Assembly (NCBI RefSeq): GCF_028583425.1
Contig: NC_072794.1
Span: forward strand, 24,115,232-24,179,231
Direction: 5' to 3'
From: Eublepharis macularius
Taxonomy: Eukaryota; Chordata; Lepidosauria; Squamata; Eublepharidae
Length of the DNA stretch: 64,000 nt
In this document: piece after piece, positions 10,865 through 21,760 of the stretch
How positions within the stretch are numbered: the first letter of the stretch is position 1
Layout of the letters: the number at the start of each line of letters is the position of its first letter
Program-made: the position numbers and the translations under genes
The notes under the pieces: generated by a model
Database searches by the model: none
What the model saw: only the letters and a program-made list of their open reading frames with translations
What the model was told of the DNA's origin: nothing

Positions 10865-13800
10865 ATGGCGGCAGAAATGTCTGCGCAATGCAGAGGAACT
10901 TTTTGGCAATCGGAAGAAATATCTCTTCTTCTAGACACCATCCTGGAAGGTGGGCATGCTGTTAAGCTCATGCCGAGCACTCATTTCAAGAACAGAATGA
11001 TCTACCGTCGTCTGTCGACTGTCCTTCATTGCCACGGCTTCCCGAGGTCCCCTGAACAATGCCGCACCAAGTTCAAAAAATTGAAGAGCGACTTCCTGGG
11101 GTCTCTGGAAGCCTGGCAGGGAATTCCTAGAGCGAGCGGACGTGTTCGGCACCATTCTGCGATGATGCGTCTATGGGAGGCCGCAGGCCGACCAAGATGG
11201 GAGGACAGACGCTTCGAAGGTGCATGTCTTAGAGCCAAGCTAAAAGTGAGGCCTGATTGTGGTTGGACACTTGTCGGCGTCCCTCAAGTTTCGATGGGAA
11301 ATGTAGGCATCCTGGCTTTACAGCTTGTCTCTCAATTACAGCTACAAGACCAGGATGCCCAAGACCAGGATGCCCGGATCTGTTCCAGTGATAATGTGAT
11401 ACAAATACAACCATACAGGAAACCCACAGATAGGAATGCACTTTTGCATTTCCACTCCTTCCACCCCCCCCCCACCTCCATAACAATTTACCTTATGGTC
11501 AGTTTCTAAGATTACGACGCAATGCAACCACAGACCAAGCTTTTCAGTTGCATGCGGCACGGTTAGAGAAACAACTTAGAGGGAGACGATACCCAGCCAA
11601 GATTATTGATCAGGGCATGAGTAGAGCCATACGGAGAGATAGACGGGAGGTGCTCAAGGGCACTGAGAGGGAACAAAGGGACAGATTCTGTTTCGCTTTA
11701 GATTATACACCATTGACAAAACAAATTAAAAGTATAATTTGGAAATACTGGCCCCTAGTGGACAATCTGCCAGGGTGTAAAGACAAACCCCTCATTGCAC
11801 TACGCAGGACCCAGAACTTCAGAGACAAATTAATACACACTGATATGACAGGGAAGAGAGGAAACAGAGGATTACCGAAGTGTGGCAAATGCAACATGTG
11901 TGATTTGGTTATGTCACCACACCAAATGAAAGACTTGGGATTATATTGGAGGGAATTCTCCAATTGTAATAGCCAAAATGTTGTTTATTTATGTGCCCTT
12001 GTAAAAAAATGTATGTGGGGTGTACGGGACGTGCAATAAAGATAAGGATCCAGGAACATCGCTCCAGAATACGAAGGAACGTGGAGGAGGCACCGTTGGT
12101 TATGCATTTTAAGGCTATGGAACATACTGAAAATGACTTCGTATATACTGTACTGTATAAGAGTCTCCACACAGATACAGCCATGTCACAACGGGACCTC
12201 TTGCAACAGGAGGCATGGTGGACTTTTAAATTGCACACAATGGAACCAAATGGTCTGAACAATTCTTTTGATTTGGCAGCATTCTTATGAGACATTATAG
12301 GAGCACTAGCACTTTAAGAACTGTGAAGATCCTTTATACAATCTTGATTGATGTAATATTTAACAGCTGTGGGCTGAGAGGAGAATTTGCTAACGCCACT
12401 TAATGAATCATAGCCTTGCATTTTGCACATGAAAATCCTTTTGACTGGAGGTTGTAAGTATGAAAAAAAGCATTTTTTTAAGTATTTTTGTAAATATAGT
12501 AACTTAATGGGTGTAAGAAATTATAATGTATGAACTGTATGTGATTTTATTTTGCAGTAATTAATGAGAATTAACGACTATCAAATTGGTTGTAAGTATG
12601 AATACCTTAAGGAATGCTTTAGGATGTCTATATAATGATTATGTAATGTTCATGTATACCTCATGCTTGTATCTTTTAGGAGTAACTGCTTTGAGAAAGG
12701 GGAATCCGGAACGGGCACCTCTTGCTGGCGATCCCGTCAGCAGTTACATCTCTTGAATTTGTTCAGTGACATGTGCAATAATGATTAATTGAATATTGGA
12801 ATGAAATTTAATATGTGCATGTATATAGCACACCGTTGCTGTACCTTGCACCTTTGAATAGTAGTGGTTACATCTTGTGAGTTTACTCAGTGGCATGTGC
12901 AATATATGATTGGATATAAGGAACTACTGAATAATTGAATACCTGAATGAAATATATGTATGTATGCTTGGAGTACACTGTTATTGTGAATTGCACTTCA
13001 AAAAGATATTTGAAAGACTTTGTAATTAAATTTGAGAACTTCATATATCTACTTAGTAAGTTGGGCACGGTTATTTGTATAGTTGTTGGGGTCACTTGTA
13101 GCTTAGCTCTTAGTTTTTCCTAAAACCACTTTCCCACGACTGTGCAGACTCTTCGTGGCACCCATGTATGATCAAGCACGCTTGCTCCCAGCAGCTCCTG
13201 TCTCACCGAACTCACAGAACATTCCTTGCCTCACTCACATACATATTCACTCCTGTCACGCTCCTGACTTGTGGAGGTGCCAACAATGGATTTTTATACT
13301 CTATGTATTTTCCCCTTTCAAACAATGCACAGCAAGGGATGCACTCTTAGGTCACCAAAAAAAATTCCCCAAGTTCCCAGAGTGGGTTTGTCTTTGTGAT
13401 TGCAAACTAATGTTTGATTATAGGACTATTCAGAAGACAGTCGGTGGAGGAAAGAGCAACACAGTCTGATAAGGATGAGTGTGATAGTCCCATCAATGTT
13501 GACTCATCGGAGACGGGAGAGGAGGACAAGTTAAATGCACCAAGCACCACTGCTGACCCTTCAGAAGAGTGTCAGGCAGCTGCCTCGCTCTCAAGTGCAG
13601 GTTTGCATATTTTTCCAAGACATGACTAGTGACGTTCTAAATGTTACAGGAATCATACTAGGATTTGTGATCTTTTAAAAAAATTATTTTCCCCTTCTTT
13701 ACTTGAGGAACTTCACCAGATAACACTTGCTGGAGAAGCTAGAAAGGGGGATAAGACACCATGCAGGGAACTGACCATGCATGGAGCAACGTTGGATGAT

Positions 13801-15019
13801 GCACACCAGACAGGGATTCTGGAGGCCATCAGGAAAAACCTTTTTGGGAATGGTGAGCACATCATTAACGCGATGGACCAACAGGCATTCTGTCTCATTT
13901 TTTTAATAGCCGTTAACTATTGGCTGTGAGCCATCATGCAGAGACAGTGTGGAGTAACATGGAGAAATCCATGTCACCACCTGTTTTACTGCACAACTCT
14001 TTCTGTTCACAAACTCTGAATTGCTGGTTAGACAAATTGCCACCCACCCACACCAGTCTCTCCAAAATTTTTGGTGTTACTGGTTCAAATTTTTTAAAAA
14101 TTTTAACCTTCTGTCTCTATAATTGTATTGCAGGAGCAAATACAGAAACAGCCATCCCGACCGCAGCATCCGAGCATGGAAGCGAGGTACAGGAGGGTCC
14201 CATTTATATTGACTCATCATCGACCCCAGAGGAGGAGGATTGTCGAAACATGTTGAACAGGGCAGGACCTTCGGGGATCGCCTTTAGTAATCAACAGCGA
14301 TCAACCTCAGGTGTGTATGGGAACCCGAAATCCCTACGGACACAGAATTACATTTTCAGTGTTGGTGAGCATCTGCTGAGAGTTTGTCAACCCCTTCCAC
14401 TCCTTTGCATCATTGGTAGGTGCAGTGGGCGAGGGAACACCTGTCAAGGCAGAGCAAGAATCGTGTGGAACACAGACCATAGCAGAAGCATCACTGGATG
14501 ATGTCTCCGTGTTTGCTAATCTTGAGGCAATTAAGAAAAGCTGCTTGGAGACAAGTAAGAAACTATTGAGCATCACTTTCTCATGCAATTTAAACATTAA
14601 TGTGATTATTGCCCCCTCACAGAGTAATTAAATATACAGAGGACACAGCACCGTACCTGTTAAAATAACAGAATATGCATTCTCAGCCTACAGCTATGTA
14701 TTTTGGTAAACAAATGATATTTGTGGTGTTCTGTGTACTGCTGGTGCCATGTAAAAGTTTTTTTAAAAATTTACCTAAACATCAGTGTCAGTGAGAGCAT
14801 CAGTTTAAATAGGTTTCTCAGTTGCTGCATGAAATTCAATCAGTAATTGGTGATTTCATTTTCAACAGTGAGAAAATTCAAGAAAAGACAATGCACCATC
14901 GAGAAAAAGAACCGGCAACATCAAAGAAATATTGCTAACCTGAAAAGAAGACTTTTATCATTGGAGAAGGAGCTCGGGAGGTTGAGGGATGACTTGAAAA
15001 AAAACAATGGAGAAGAATG
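10865..15019 (+). CDS. Harbinger Myb/SANT (trihelix) DNA-binding protein, gene 1, multi-exon
   Basis: Exon 1 (10865-11219) encodes a trihelix Myb/SANT domain: a Trp near the start (FWQSEE), a middle helix, the SPEQCRTKFKKLK recognition-helix signature, and a closing tryptophan block (LWEAAGRPRWEDRR). The gtgcat donor leads to 13424-13600, which keeps frame and is rich in Ser, Asp and Glu. Further likely exons are ~13708-13857, ~14134-14310, ~14411-14555 and the last at ~14869-15019. The last encodes a basic coiled coil ending in a stop. The frame of the third exon is uncertain. Such proteins bring the transposase into the nucleus and to the element ends. A Penelope-like element sits in intron 1. 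Confidence 0.65.
11260..13075 (+). mobile_element. Penelope-like element, 5'-truncated, nested in Harbinger
   Basis: Coding homology begins near 11385 (QPYRKPTDRN, the region after the reverse transcriptase palm) and runs to the stop at ~12290. It is followed by an AT-rich 3' region to about 13075. It lies inside intron 1 of the Myb gene, in the same orientation. The catalytic reverse transcriptase motifs are missing. The left boundary is approximate and no target duplication was found. Confidence 0.75.
11385..12290 (+). pseudogene. Penelope-like polyprotein C-terminus with GIY-YIG nuclease, frameshifted
   Basis: Three successive frames carry one protein: ~11385-11470, then ~11480-12000, then 11991-12290. 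The shifts occur at a run of Cs near 11465-11475 and a run of As near 12003. The order is the post-palm PYRKPTDRNALLHFHSFHP stretch, a linker domain with the LPKCGKCNMC cysteine block, then GIY-YIG motifs VVYL...KKMYVGCTGRAIKIRIQEH, and the terminal WWTFKLHTMEPNGLNNSFDL block typical of this family. In life the nuclease would nick DNA to prime reverse transcription. Confidence 0.85.
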
Positions 15020-15464
15020 AGAGTACAAGACACACACAGGTCACCACCATGGTTTTATGGAGAACTGGAAGGTGGACTTCCGTTAGGACAAATTTTTTTA
15101 GGATAACGAGCAATCTCCCCCCCCCCAAAAAAACACAGAACGCATGTGTGAGACTCAAATTTTACTTTTGTGGACTTATGACAATTATTTGGTGTAAAAA
15201 AAAAATTCAAAATAACATTTGTATGGAAAAAAACCCTAATTTTCAGTTAATAAGAATGGTCTCTCTTATATAGGTGGACCTCTGGGGACTGAGGCGATGT
15301 CGTTTTTTTTCATGTACTCAAAAAAAAGGTTCCTTTGGTTCTGTTTAACAGTTCAATCTTTGGGAATAAAAAAGGTTTTGCCGTTGTTTAAATTGCTGTG
15401 ATCGTTTGTCAGCGTGATGAAAGGGAAGGCCCCATCAAATTGTTGATTGAACACAGTGTTCAGG

Positions 15465-15576
15465 TAATATGATGACTGTTAAGTTATTGATCCAGAGGAG
15501 TTAGCCGTGTTAGTCTGAAGTAATATGATGACTGTTAAGTTATTGATCCAGAGGAGTTAGCCGTGTTAGTCTGAAG
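15465..15576. repeat. 56-bp perfect tandem duplication
   Basis: A 56-base unit beginning gtaatatgatgactg and ending gttagtctgaa occurs twice in a row without change. The unit's end belongs to the 'gttagccgtgttagtctg' repeat that continues into the foldback at 15577. Confidence 0.9.
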
Positions 15577-15822
15577 TATCAAAATCGAAAAGAGTCCAGT
15601 AGCATCATGTAAGACTAACCGCTTTTATTGTAGCGTAAGCTTTCGATAGCCACAGTTCTCTTCGTCAGATGCATGGAGGGCCAAAAGAAACTGGTCAGAT
15701 ATCTGAACAGTTTATTTTGGCTCACCATGCATCTGACGAAGAGAACTCTGGCTCTCGAAAGCTTACGCTACAATAAAATCGGTTAGTCTTACACGATGCT
15801 ACTGGACTCTTCTTGATCATGT
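15577..15822. repeat. Foldback repeat with ~92-bp arms and hammerhead-like core
   Basis: Arms at about 15577-15668 and 15729-15822 are reverse complements at roughly 95%, around a ~60-bp spacer. The plus-strand right arm contains ctgacga, then agag...ctct, then cgaaa, the arrangement of a hammerhead ribozyme catalytic core with a 4-bp stem II. The left arm, read on the minus strand, has the same core with one stem II mismatch. This repeat is abundant in reptiles and Penelope-like elements are known to carry hammerhead motifs. Stems I and III were not closed convincingly here. Confidence 0.6.
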
Positions 15823-16197
15823 AAAATTATAGAAAAATCTTGATTATTGTGGTGATTTGGCTGAATTCAATGTGTCTTTCCAAATGAGGAAAGTAAAGGG
15901 ATTTGATTTCTGATTGCAATGAGTGGGAACGCCATGGGTTTTGGTTGTGGTTTTTAAGTAATTTGAATGATAACGCAACAGTGCCCGAAGTCAGGGAGTA
16001 CCTATTCCATGTCAACCTTTGAAGTTTTTCTGGAGAATTCCCCCCCCCCAAACAACCCTACCTCCCCTTTCTTTTAAAGCCCAGCCAGAACTAAGCAGTG
16101 ATAAACACTGTTCATCCAAATTATTGCCATTGATGACATAACACTTCCAGTGGTTGGACTCTGTCAATTAATGACGTTTTTCAGTCCACCAGACATT

Positions 16198-18153
16198 TTA
16201 GCGTCGCCTTTTACGTGGAATGGCTGCTTTTGTTAAGGGCAATTTCCTACGATACCTGTTCTCCTGAGTCATGGTCTCAGGAGAGGGATCACCACATTGT
16301 GATGTGCTTCCAAGCAGCAAGTCACCTAATGAATTGAGAGCCCTAACAGCATTCTCCATTGCATTGAGATTCTGGGTGAGCACCTCTCTAAACATCAACC
16401 TATCCTCCCTCACCTCATCCAGCATCTCTTTATAGCGGCGCTCAGAATGCTCTGTGAACAAATCGTGCCTGCGGGTCTCCTCGCGCACAGACTCCATGAT
16501 TGCACCTCTAAATTGTCTGTCCTCTGATTCCGACTGCTGAATCATGGACTGTGCCACATCGGTCAGAATCGACACACGACGCTTTCTATTTCTCATATTG
16601 TTAAGGCGTGTGGCAGGAGATAGCTCTGCATTGAAGGAATGTTGAGACTCCACCGCATGGTCTGTAAACGGGATAGTGGGTGGGTAAGATAACAGAAAAC
16701 ATTGTCTTAAAAACAAACACAAAATGAACAACAACATAAAGAGTTGTATACAATTCATGTATCATCCCGCTTGACCATGCTATGACCACTCATCGAGGCA
16801 TGTAAAGCATGTCACTATTATCCACTCTACAAACTGCCTGTGCGTTGGATTTTGCTAAGAGAACTACAGAGAGCTGTGCCTCAACAAAGGTCATCAACCC
16901 GATATTCAAGGATGGGAATGGAAAATCAAAAGCGGCTCTCAAGATCGGAGTTATGCTATCACTGTGGACAGACCAAAATGACTGTGCTCTCATTCAGGTG
17001 ATTGATCCCTAATTTCTCACATACTCACCATTTGAATCCTCAGAAGAATGATCAGTCTCTGCTGCAGAAATACCTGGTTCCTGTGCTTCATCAGGAAAAC
17101 CTGCACCAAAAAATAAATTAACCCCCCCCCCCCATATTTAGTTAACTCACATCTCATTCAATTGAAACCAAAATAAATAGATATAGTTTACATTTGTGGA
17201 GAACATGACACTGACAAGCGCTGCCCTTTGAAAGAGAATTTCCACCAATTGCAGAAATTCATAACTCACCTCCTACGATTCTTCCTCTCCTTTCCTCAAT
17301 GATGTCCTCCAGGTCAGGTGTTTGGTCTTCATCGAAGGGTCGCTCCTCAGGGCTGGAAGCTAAAAAAGAGAGCGTGATCGTTCCCATGATAGTACTGTCA
17401 TGCAAAACCTCCCGGCGCACATCCCAATGACAGTCCCATTCTGCATCCTCTGTTCTCAAAGATGCATTGCTTTGATCCGTTTTCAGGAGCTGACCCAACA
17501 TCCCTAATAGCTATGTAAAACGGTTATCATCCAAGTCGCCTCACTGGTCATTTTGTGTGGCACTCGGTGTCTTGTCCCAGTCCAAGGTCTGCCTATGCGC
17601 TGCACCTTAACGATAACAACAGAACAGAGCTCTAACATTGTCCCCAGTAATGGCCGCAATAAAACTCACCGTTCTCCGATGCTGAGGTTGTGCTTAGCTC
17701 CACCACGTTTATGGTGGTGAAGTCATGTGAGAAAAGTTCTTCTGAACCCTCCATGACATCGTGATTTTGCAGCATCAGTGCAGAGACAGTCCTGTAGGAA
17801 AGGCTTCGAGCCACACGGTTTGGCTTTATACTTGCGTCTCCGCGGAATATCCGATCCAACTCCCGGAAAAAAGGACAGGATGCCGGCGCATTCCCAGATC
17901 TGCTATTGTGCGCCACCACTCTTTTATACTCTTGTCGCAGTGCCTTTGATTTTATTCTGCATTCAGTCGCGGACCTGTGGTGACGCCTTAGCGTCATCTG
18001 TTCGGCGATTTTTATAAAGATGTCTATGTTGCGGTGGCACAAGGAAAGCACCTCCTGCACTTTCTCCTCTCCCCATAATGCTATCAAATCAAGAGTCTCT
18101 CCCTCTCTCCATGAGACGCCTCGTCCACCTCCAGCCCTACCGTTCCCCTCCAT
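16198..18153 (-). CDS. Harbinger Myb/SANT (trihelix) protein, gene 2
   Basis: Exons on the minus strand: 18153-17670 (start codon; gtgagt donor), 17359-17270, about 17104-17030, and about 16662-16198, where it stops. Exon 1 encodes a second, different trihelix domain: SWREGETLDLIALWGEEKVQ, a central helix, SATECRIKSKALRQEYKRV, then CPFFRELDRIFRG. The following exons are acidic. The last is a long charged helix (REETRRHDLFTEHSERRYK region) ending in the basic tail PRKRRR. No stop interrupts these exons. The gene converges on Myb gene 1 from the right end of the element. It may be the partner of the transposase or an extra acquired gene. Confidence 0.7.
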
Positions 18154-18936
18154 TTCAACTCCTAGTTAACGGTCATGCTTTCTCCTCAGTTCACTGTTCG
18201 CATTTTTGGCGCCCGGAAAAAAAGGATCCTGATTTGCTACCTCCTGTCACGTGGGAGAATGAATTCCTGGATAGCAAGCTGTATATGGAGTTCTGTTTTC
18301 AACCAAATATCTGTTAAAGCCAAAAGCCCACTGAATGCCAATGTGGCCATGTATATCATTGTTCAAAAATATTTTGAGTGAATGGATGGAGTCAAGAGTA
18401 TTTAGTTTCAGCGTGGCCCTTGTTTTCCCCCAATGTAAGAAAGATGCGTGTAGAGTCTGGAGGTTTCGGGGCAGTGTGTTTGCTTAGTTTACCATCAATG
18501 TGGTATTTATCATCGCCATTCAACAATGTGGCGATGTACCATCGAATCAACATTGGGACAACGTCACGATGGTTTCTTAAAATAATCATTCGCTGTGAGA
18601 GAAATATCCATTCAGCTGCAAAAATAGATAGTAGAGGAGGAGGGGATGGAGGGGAGGAGTCAGGTGGCTGTCAATAAAAACAGGACCAATAATTGAGCCA
18701 GGACACACCATCGCGTGAAACGCTTTGAAGGAGGGGGGAAACTGCGGAGAGTATTTTCCGCATCGGACATGTCCCGGATTGGAAGCGCTCTAAAATATAC
18801 TTTGGGTAAAAATAGCATTTGGAAAATTCGGCGTAATAGGGCATAAACCCCGAAACAGGGTCAAAATGTGCTCATTGTCGTGTGGAACTACAAAGAAAAC
18901 CCAAATACCTTTTGCATCGAAGCCGCAGAAAAAGCT

Positions 18937-18952
18937 CTGTGCGGAAAAACAG
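18937..18952 (-). repeat. Harbinger right terminal inverted repeat
   Basis: ctgtgcggaaaaacag followed by CAG. It is the inverse of the left end with one mismatch. Confidence 0.75.
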
Positions 18953-19130
18953 CAGGTCATGCTCGTAAGTGTTCATGAGTCCCTGTTCATGGGTAGCAAT
19001 GAACAACGAACATTATGTTCAGTTTTTTTTCTGTTCATGCCCATCTCTAGTGATAAGTCATCTGGAGTGCACCTTTCAGAAGTAATTGAATTTTTAAAAA
19101 CTGTTATGATGTTCCAAAGAGAGAGTTAAT

Positions 19131-20190
19131 GTTTGGAATTTTTTGCACTAAAGCTGACTTGCAGTGCAGATTTGAGCAGGGTTACATCCTTTATTTCAGT
19201 GTGGTGTAGTGTCTAGACTAATCCACTCGGATCTGGGAGACCCAGATTCAATTCTCTGCTCTACCATGGAAGCTTCCTGGCTGACCTTGGGCCAGTCGCA
19301 CACACTCAGTATAACCTACTTCGTAGTGTTGTTGTGAGGGGAAAATGGAAGAGAGAATGATGCGAGCTGCTTTGAGTCCCCATTCCGGAAGAAAGGCGGG
19401 GTATAGATGAAGTAAAATAAATAAAAATAAAATCTATTGTAGTCTACTGACAATCGTGGACTTAGAAAGGGTTCTTTCTGCTTAGAGTTACACTGTAAAT
19501 ATTCCACCAAAATATTTACTAGATCCAAGTAGAATAATAATCCACATATTTTTAAAATGGCATTCTTTAAGGAGGTGTACAGAAGAGTAGTATGGTAAAG
19601 GTAGGTGGGAACTATTTTAGAAAAGATTGGTTCTTACTCTCCTTCAGAAAATATTTTCTCAAAGTTGTTTCCAGTCTGACTTTTGCATTCTAAAAACACT
19701 GGATTAAAACATTCTTCCCCTCTTACTCATTCATAAGGTTCTCAAAGCACTTCACAAGCAGTAGAATATATTGTTAATCACCACCTTATTCTGAGCAAGC
19801 AGATGGTCGAGGGGCAGCACTGAAGGTTATAGTTTGCCTGGCATGACAGAATACTGAAGCCTTACTGGTATGTATCCTGCCATTGGCTGGAGGATGTTCC
19901 AACAGTTTAAAAAGCCTTCCTGCAGTCTAAGGAGATGTTCTCCCACTGATGTGGCTCTTCCATTGGAGAAAGGCTCCTTAGATTAGAGAAAAGCTTCTAG
20001 CTTTGCTCACTTGGGTGAGAGAGATTTTTCTTTGTCATATTGGGCTTTATTTACAAAAATACCAAGCAGATCCTAGTGGGAGCAAAGGCACATTCCTGTA
20101 AGCAGACAGCAGTGTCCCAACAAAGAGGTTTTTTGTGGCCTTTAAAATTAAAATCTGTAATTGCTATAGCATTATAGCATTTCTTTATGG
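19131..20190. repeat. Right arm of the inverted duplication (with SINE)
   Basis: The reverse complement matches 790-1375 and 2546-2605, with the SINE in the same relative place in both arms. It begins about 80 bp beyond the end of the outer hAT element. The arms enclose the HAL1-like insertion, the 5S SINE and the hAT/Harbinger nest. Confidence 0.75.
19198..19434 (+). repeat. tRNA-derived SINE
   Basis: It has a tRNA-like head (ggtgtagtgtctagac ... gattcaattctctgc), a 'ccatggaagcttcctgg' block, a 'ccttgggccagtcgcac' block, a 'gttgttgtgagggg' core and a 'aaataaataaaaataaaat' tail. It is the syntenic counterpart of 2297-2545. Confidence 0.8.
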
Positions 20191-20513
20191 TGTGAGAAAG
20201 TGTCGAGATCTGTATTTCAATGAATGGATGTGGGGGGAACTGGGATATTTTTAGCACTTGAGGAGGAACTGATACTGAATCCATAAATGTATTTATGCAG
20301 AGCAAATTGAAGTGTGGCTGTGTGAACAAGTGCATGGAAAGTTGGAGCGGGGGGGACACACATGAAATGAGGTTCACTTGAGCATCCTTAGGTACTTAGT
20401 AACATGCAGAGAGAGACTTAGTCTGACTACTTGGTGTCATAGAAGAATGGAAGGTGGGAAAATGCCCAGCATTTTACTCTACCTTAAATATAAACAATGC
20501 TGGGTTTTTTTGT

Positions 20514-20514
20514 G

Positions 20515-20549
<35 letters not shown>
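20514..20549. repeat. (ATT)n microsatellite
   Basis: About twelve tandem trinucleotides at the 3' end of the minus-strand L1. It is probably a mutated or expanded A-rich tail (AAT on the L1 strand). Confidence 0.9.
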
Positions 20550-20550
<1 letters not shown>

Positions 20551-21576
20551 AGCTGGGAAAGTATAGAGTAAGAGGGGTAGGATTAGGGGAAGGAAATACA
20601 TATTGGTTCATTCAAATACATTGCACCATTCAATCAAAAATGTTTTCTCATTGTCCTTTTTATAGTCCATCGGTCCACTCATTATTACAGCTTTTTCATT
20701 TATTTTTGCATTGTTCATAAAGGTCTTGAGGTTATCCAGGAATTAAGTTTCTTGAAAGCACTTTTAAATCCAATTATAGAAGGGGTCCCAAATGTCATCA
20801 TATGTCATATTATCTCTATCTTTCAGTAGACCGGATAGCTTATCCATTTCCGCAGTGTTGAGTATTCTATCAATCAAATTTTCTTGTGTTGGGACATCTG
20901 TCATTTTCCAGAATTTTGCATATAAAATTCTAGCTGTAGTCATTATATTCAAAATCAAACGTTTTTGGTTTTTATTCACCTGGATCATTATATGGTTCAA
21001 CAAAAAAAGTTCAGGATTCAGTGGTATAGAGATTTTGCGAATCTGCTGGATCATTCTGTGAATTATTTTCCAAAATTCCCTCGCTTTTTTACAAGTCCAC
21101 CACATATGATAATAAGTACCCACCTTAGTTTCACACTTCCAACATTTATTTGACCCATTTGGAGACATTTTGGCTATTCTAATAGGAGTCAAATGCCATC
21201 TATAAAACATTTTATAAATATTTTCTTTTAAAGAAGCAGATTTTGTCATCTTTATATTTTCTTTCCACATTTGGGACCATTGCTCCAGATCAATTGTATG
21301 TCCCACATTTTCTGCCCATTGTATCATCTTATCTTTAACTTCTTCCCTCTGTAATTTTACATTTAGAAGCTCACTATATATTTTCTTTATCATTTTAACA
21401 TTGGTACCACACATTATCATATCAGTTTTCCCTTCTGTCTCATAGAAACCTATTGTCTTATCTTTTTTATATCTAGATTCCAATTGTGCCTGGCCCCACC
21501 AACCCAATTCTATATCTAGCTCTGCTAATTCTTTAGTATTTTTAATATAGCACCTGGATTGAGCAAGACCTTGTAA
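20550..21576 (-). mobile_element. L1 retrotransposon, 3' end only
   Basis: A minus-strand, 5'-truncated L1 with the end of ORF2 and a short 3' region. The hAT element at 21585 inserted at or in its 5' edge. A 58-bp piece of the same L1 reappears on the far side of the hAT at 33571-33628. Confidence 0.85.
20764..21507 (-). pseudogene. L1 ORF2 C-terminal part
   Basis: This is the C-terminal third of L1 ORF2: a domain with KTIGFYETEGKTDMIMCG, the WHLTPIRIAKM stretch, then a CCHC-like cysteine block (NKCWKCETKVGTYYHMWWTC), then a helical end to the stop at 20764. Endonuclease and reverse transcriptase are missing. The 247 codons remain open, so the insertion is fairly young. It is homologous to 44000-44800 and 53900-54620. 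Confidence 0.85.
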
Positions 21577-21589
21577 GTGGGAACTAGGG

Positions 21590-21760
21590 ATGTGCGTTTC
21601 GGCTTTCCGAATCCCAAAAGAAAGCCGAAAGAAACGTCTTTTGGGTTATTTCGGGTTATCCGAAACGTTTCGGGGAAAGCCGAAACGTTTCAGGTTATCC
21701 GAAACAAAACAAGCCAAAACGTTTCGGCTTTTTTCGGCTTTCTTTCGGCATTCAAGAATC
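21590..21760. promoter_or_regulatory. Subterminal repeat cluster, left end of hAT
   Basis: Many direct and inverted copies of gccgaaa/tttcggc and cgaaacg/cgtttcg lie within 170 bp. The same motifs occupy 33425-33530 at the right end. Subterminal arrays of this kind bind hAT transposases in the Ac/Ds system; binding here is inferred. Confidence 0.6.

Larger units (their letters stand above)
8383..18952. mobile_element. Harbinger (PIF/Harbinger) DNA transposon with three genes, 10.6 kb
   Basis: The termini 8383-8398 and 18937-18952 are 16-bp inverted repeats with one mismatch (left ctgtctttccgcacag). They are flanked on both sides by CAG (8380-8382 and 18953-18955), which fits the 3-bp CWG duplication reported for vertebrate Harbinger. 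It contains a DDE transposase (8827-10331, plus), a Myb/SANT gene (10865-15019, plus) and a second Myb/SANT gene (18153-16198, minus). Standard Harbingers have a transposase and one Myb-like gene, so the third gene is notable. A Penelope-like element and a foldback repeat are nested inside. The transposase is broken, so this copy is not autonomous. Confidence 0.8.
7755..19049. mobile_element. Outer hAT-like non-autonomous element hosting a nested Harbinger
   Basis: The left terminus is tagagatgggcac and the right terminus is its inverse (tgcccatctcta). The flanks 7747-7754 CTGATAAG and 19050-19057 GTGATAAG form an 8-bp target duplication with one mismatch, which is a hAT hallmark. Its own sequence is only 7755-8382 and 18953-19049; the rest is the Harbinger insertion. 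Subterminal 'tgttcatg' and 'gttcgtgaac' motifs recur at both ends. The 7890-8030 stretch is distantly similar to the body of the 57/60-kb elements, so these are probably one superfamily group. Confidence 0.8.

Noticed and set aside
7755..19049. A single hAT element that captured a Harbinger transposase
   Set aside because: A separate inner pair of inverted repeats with CAG on both sides defines the Harbinger as a later insertion into a short hAT element.
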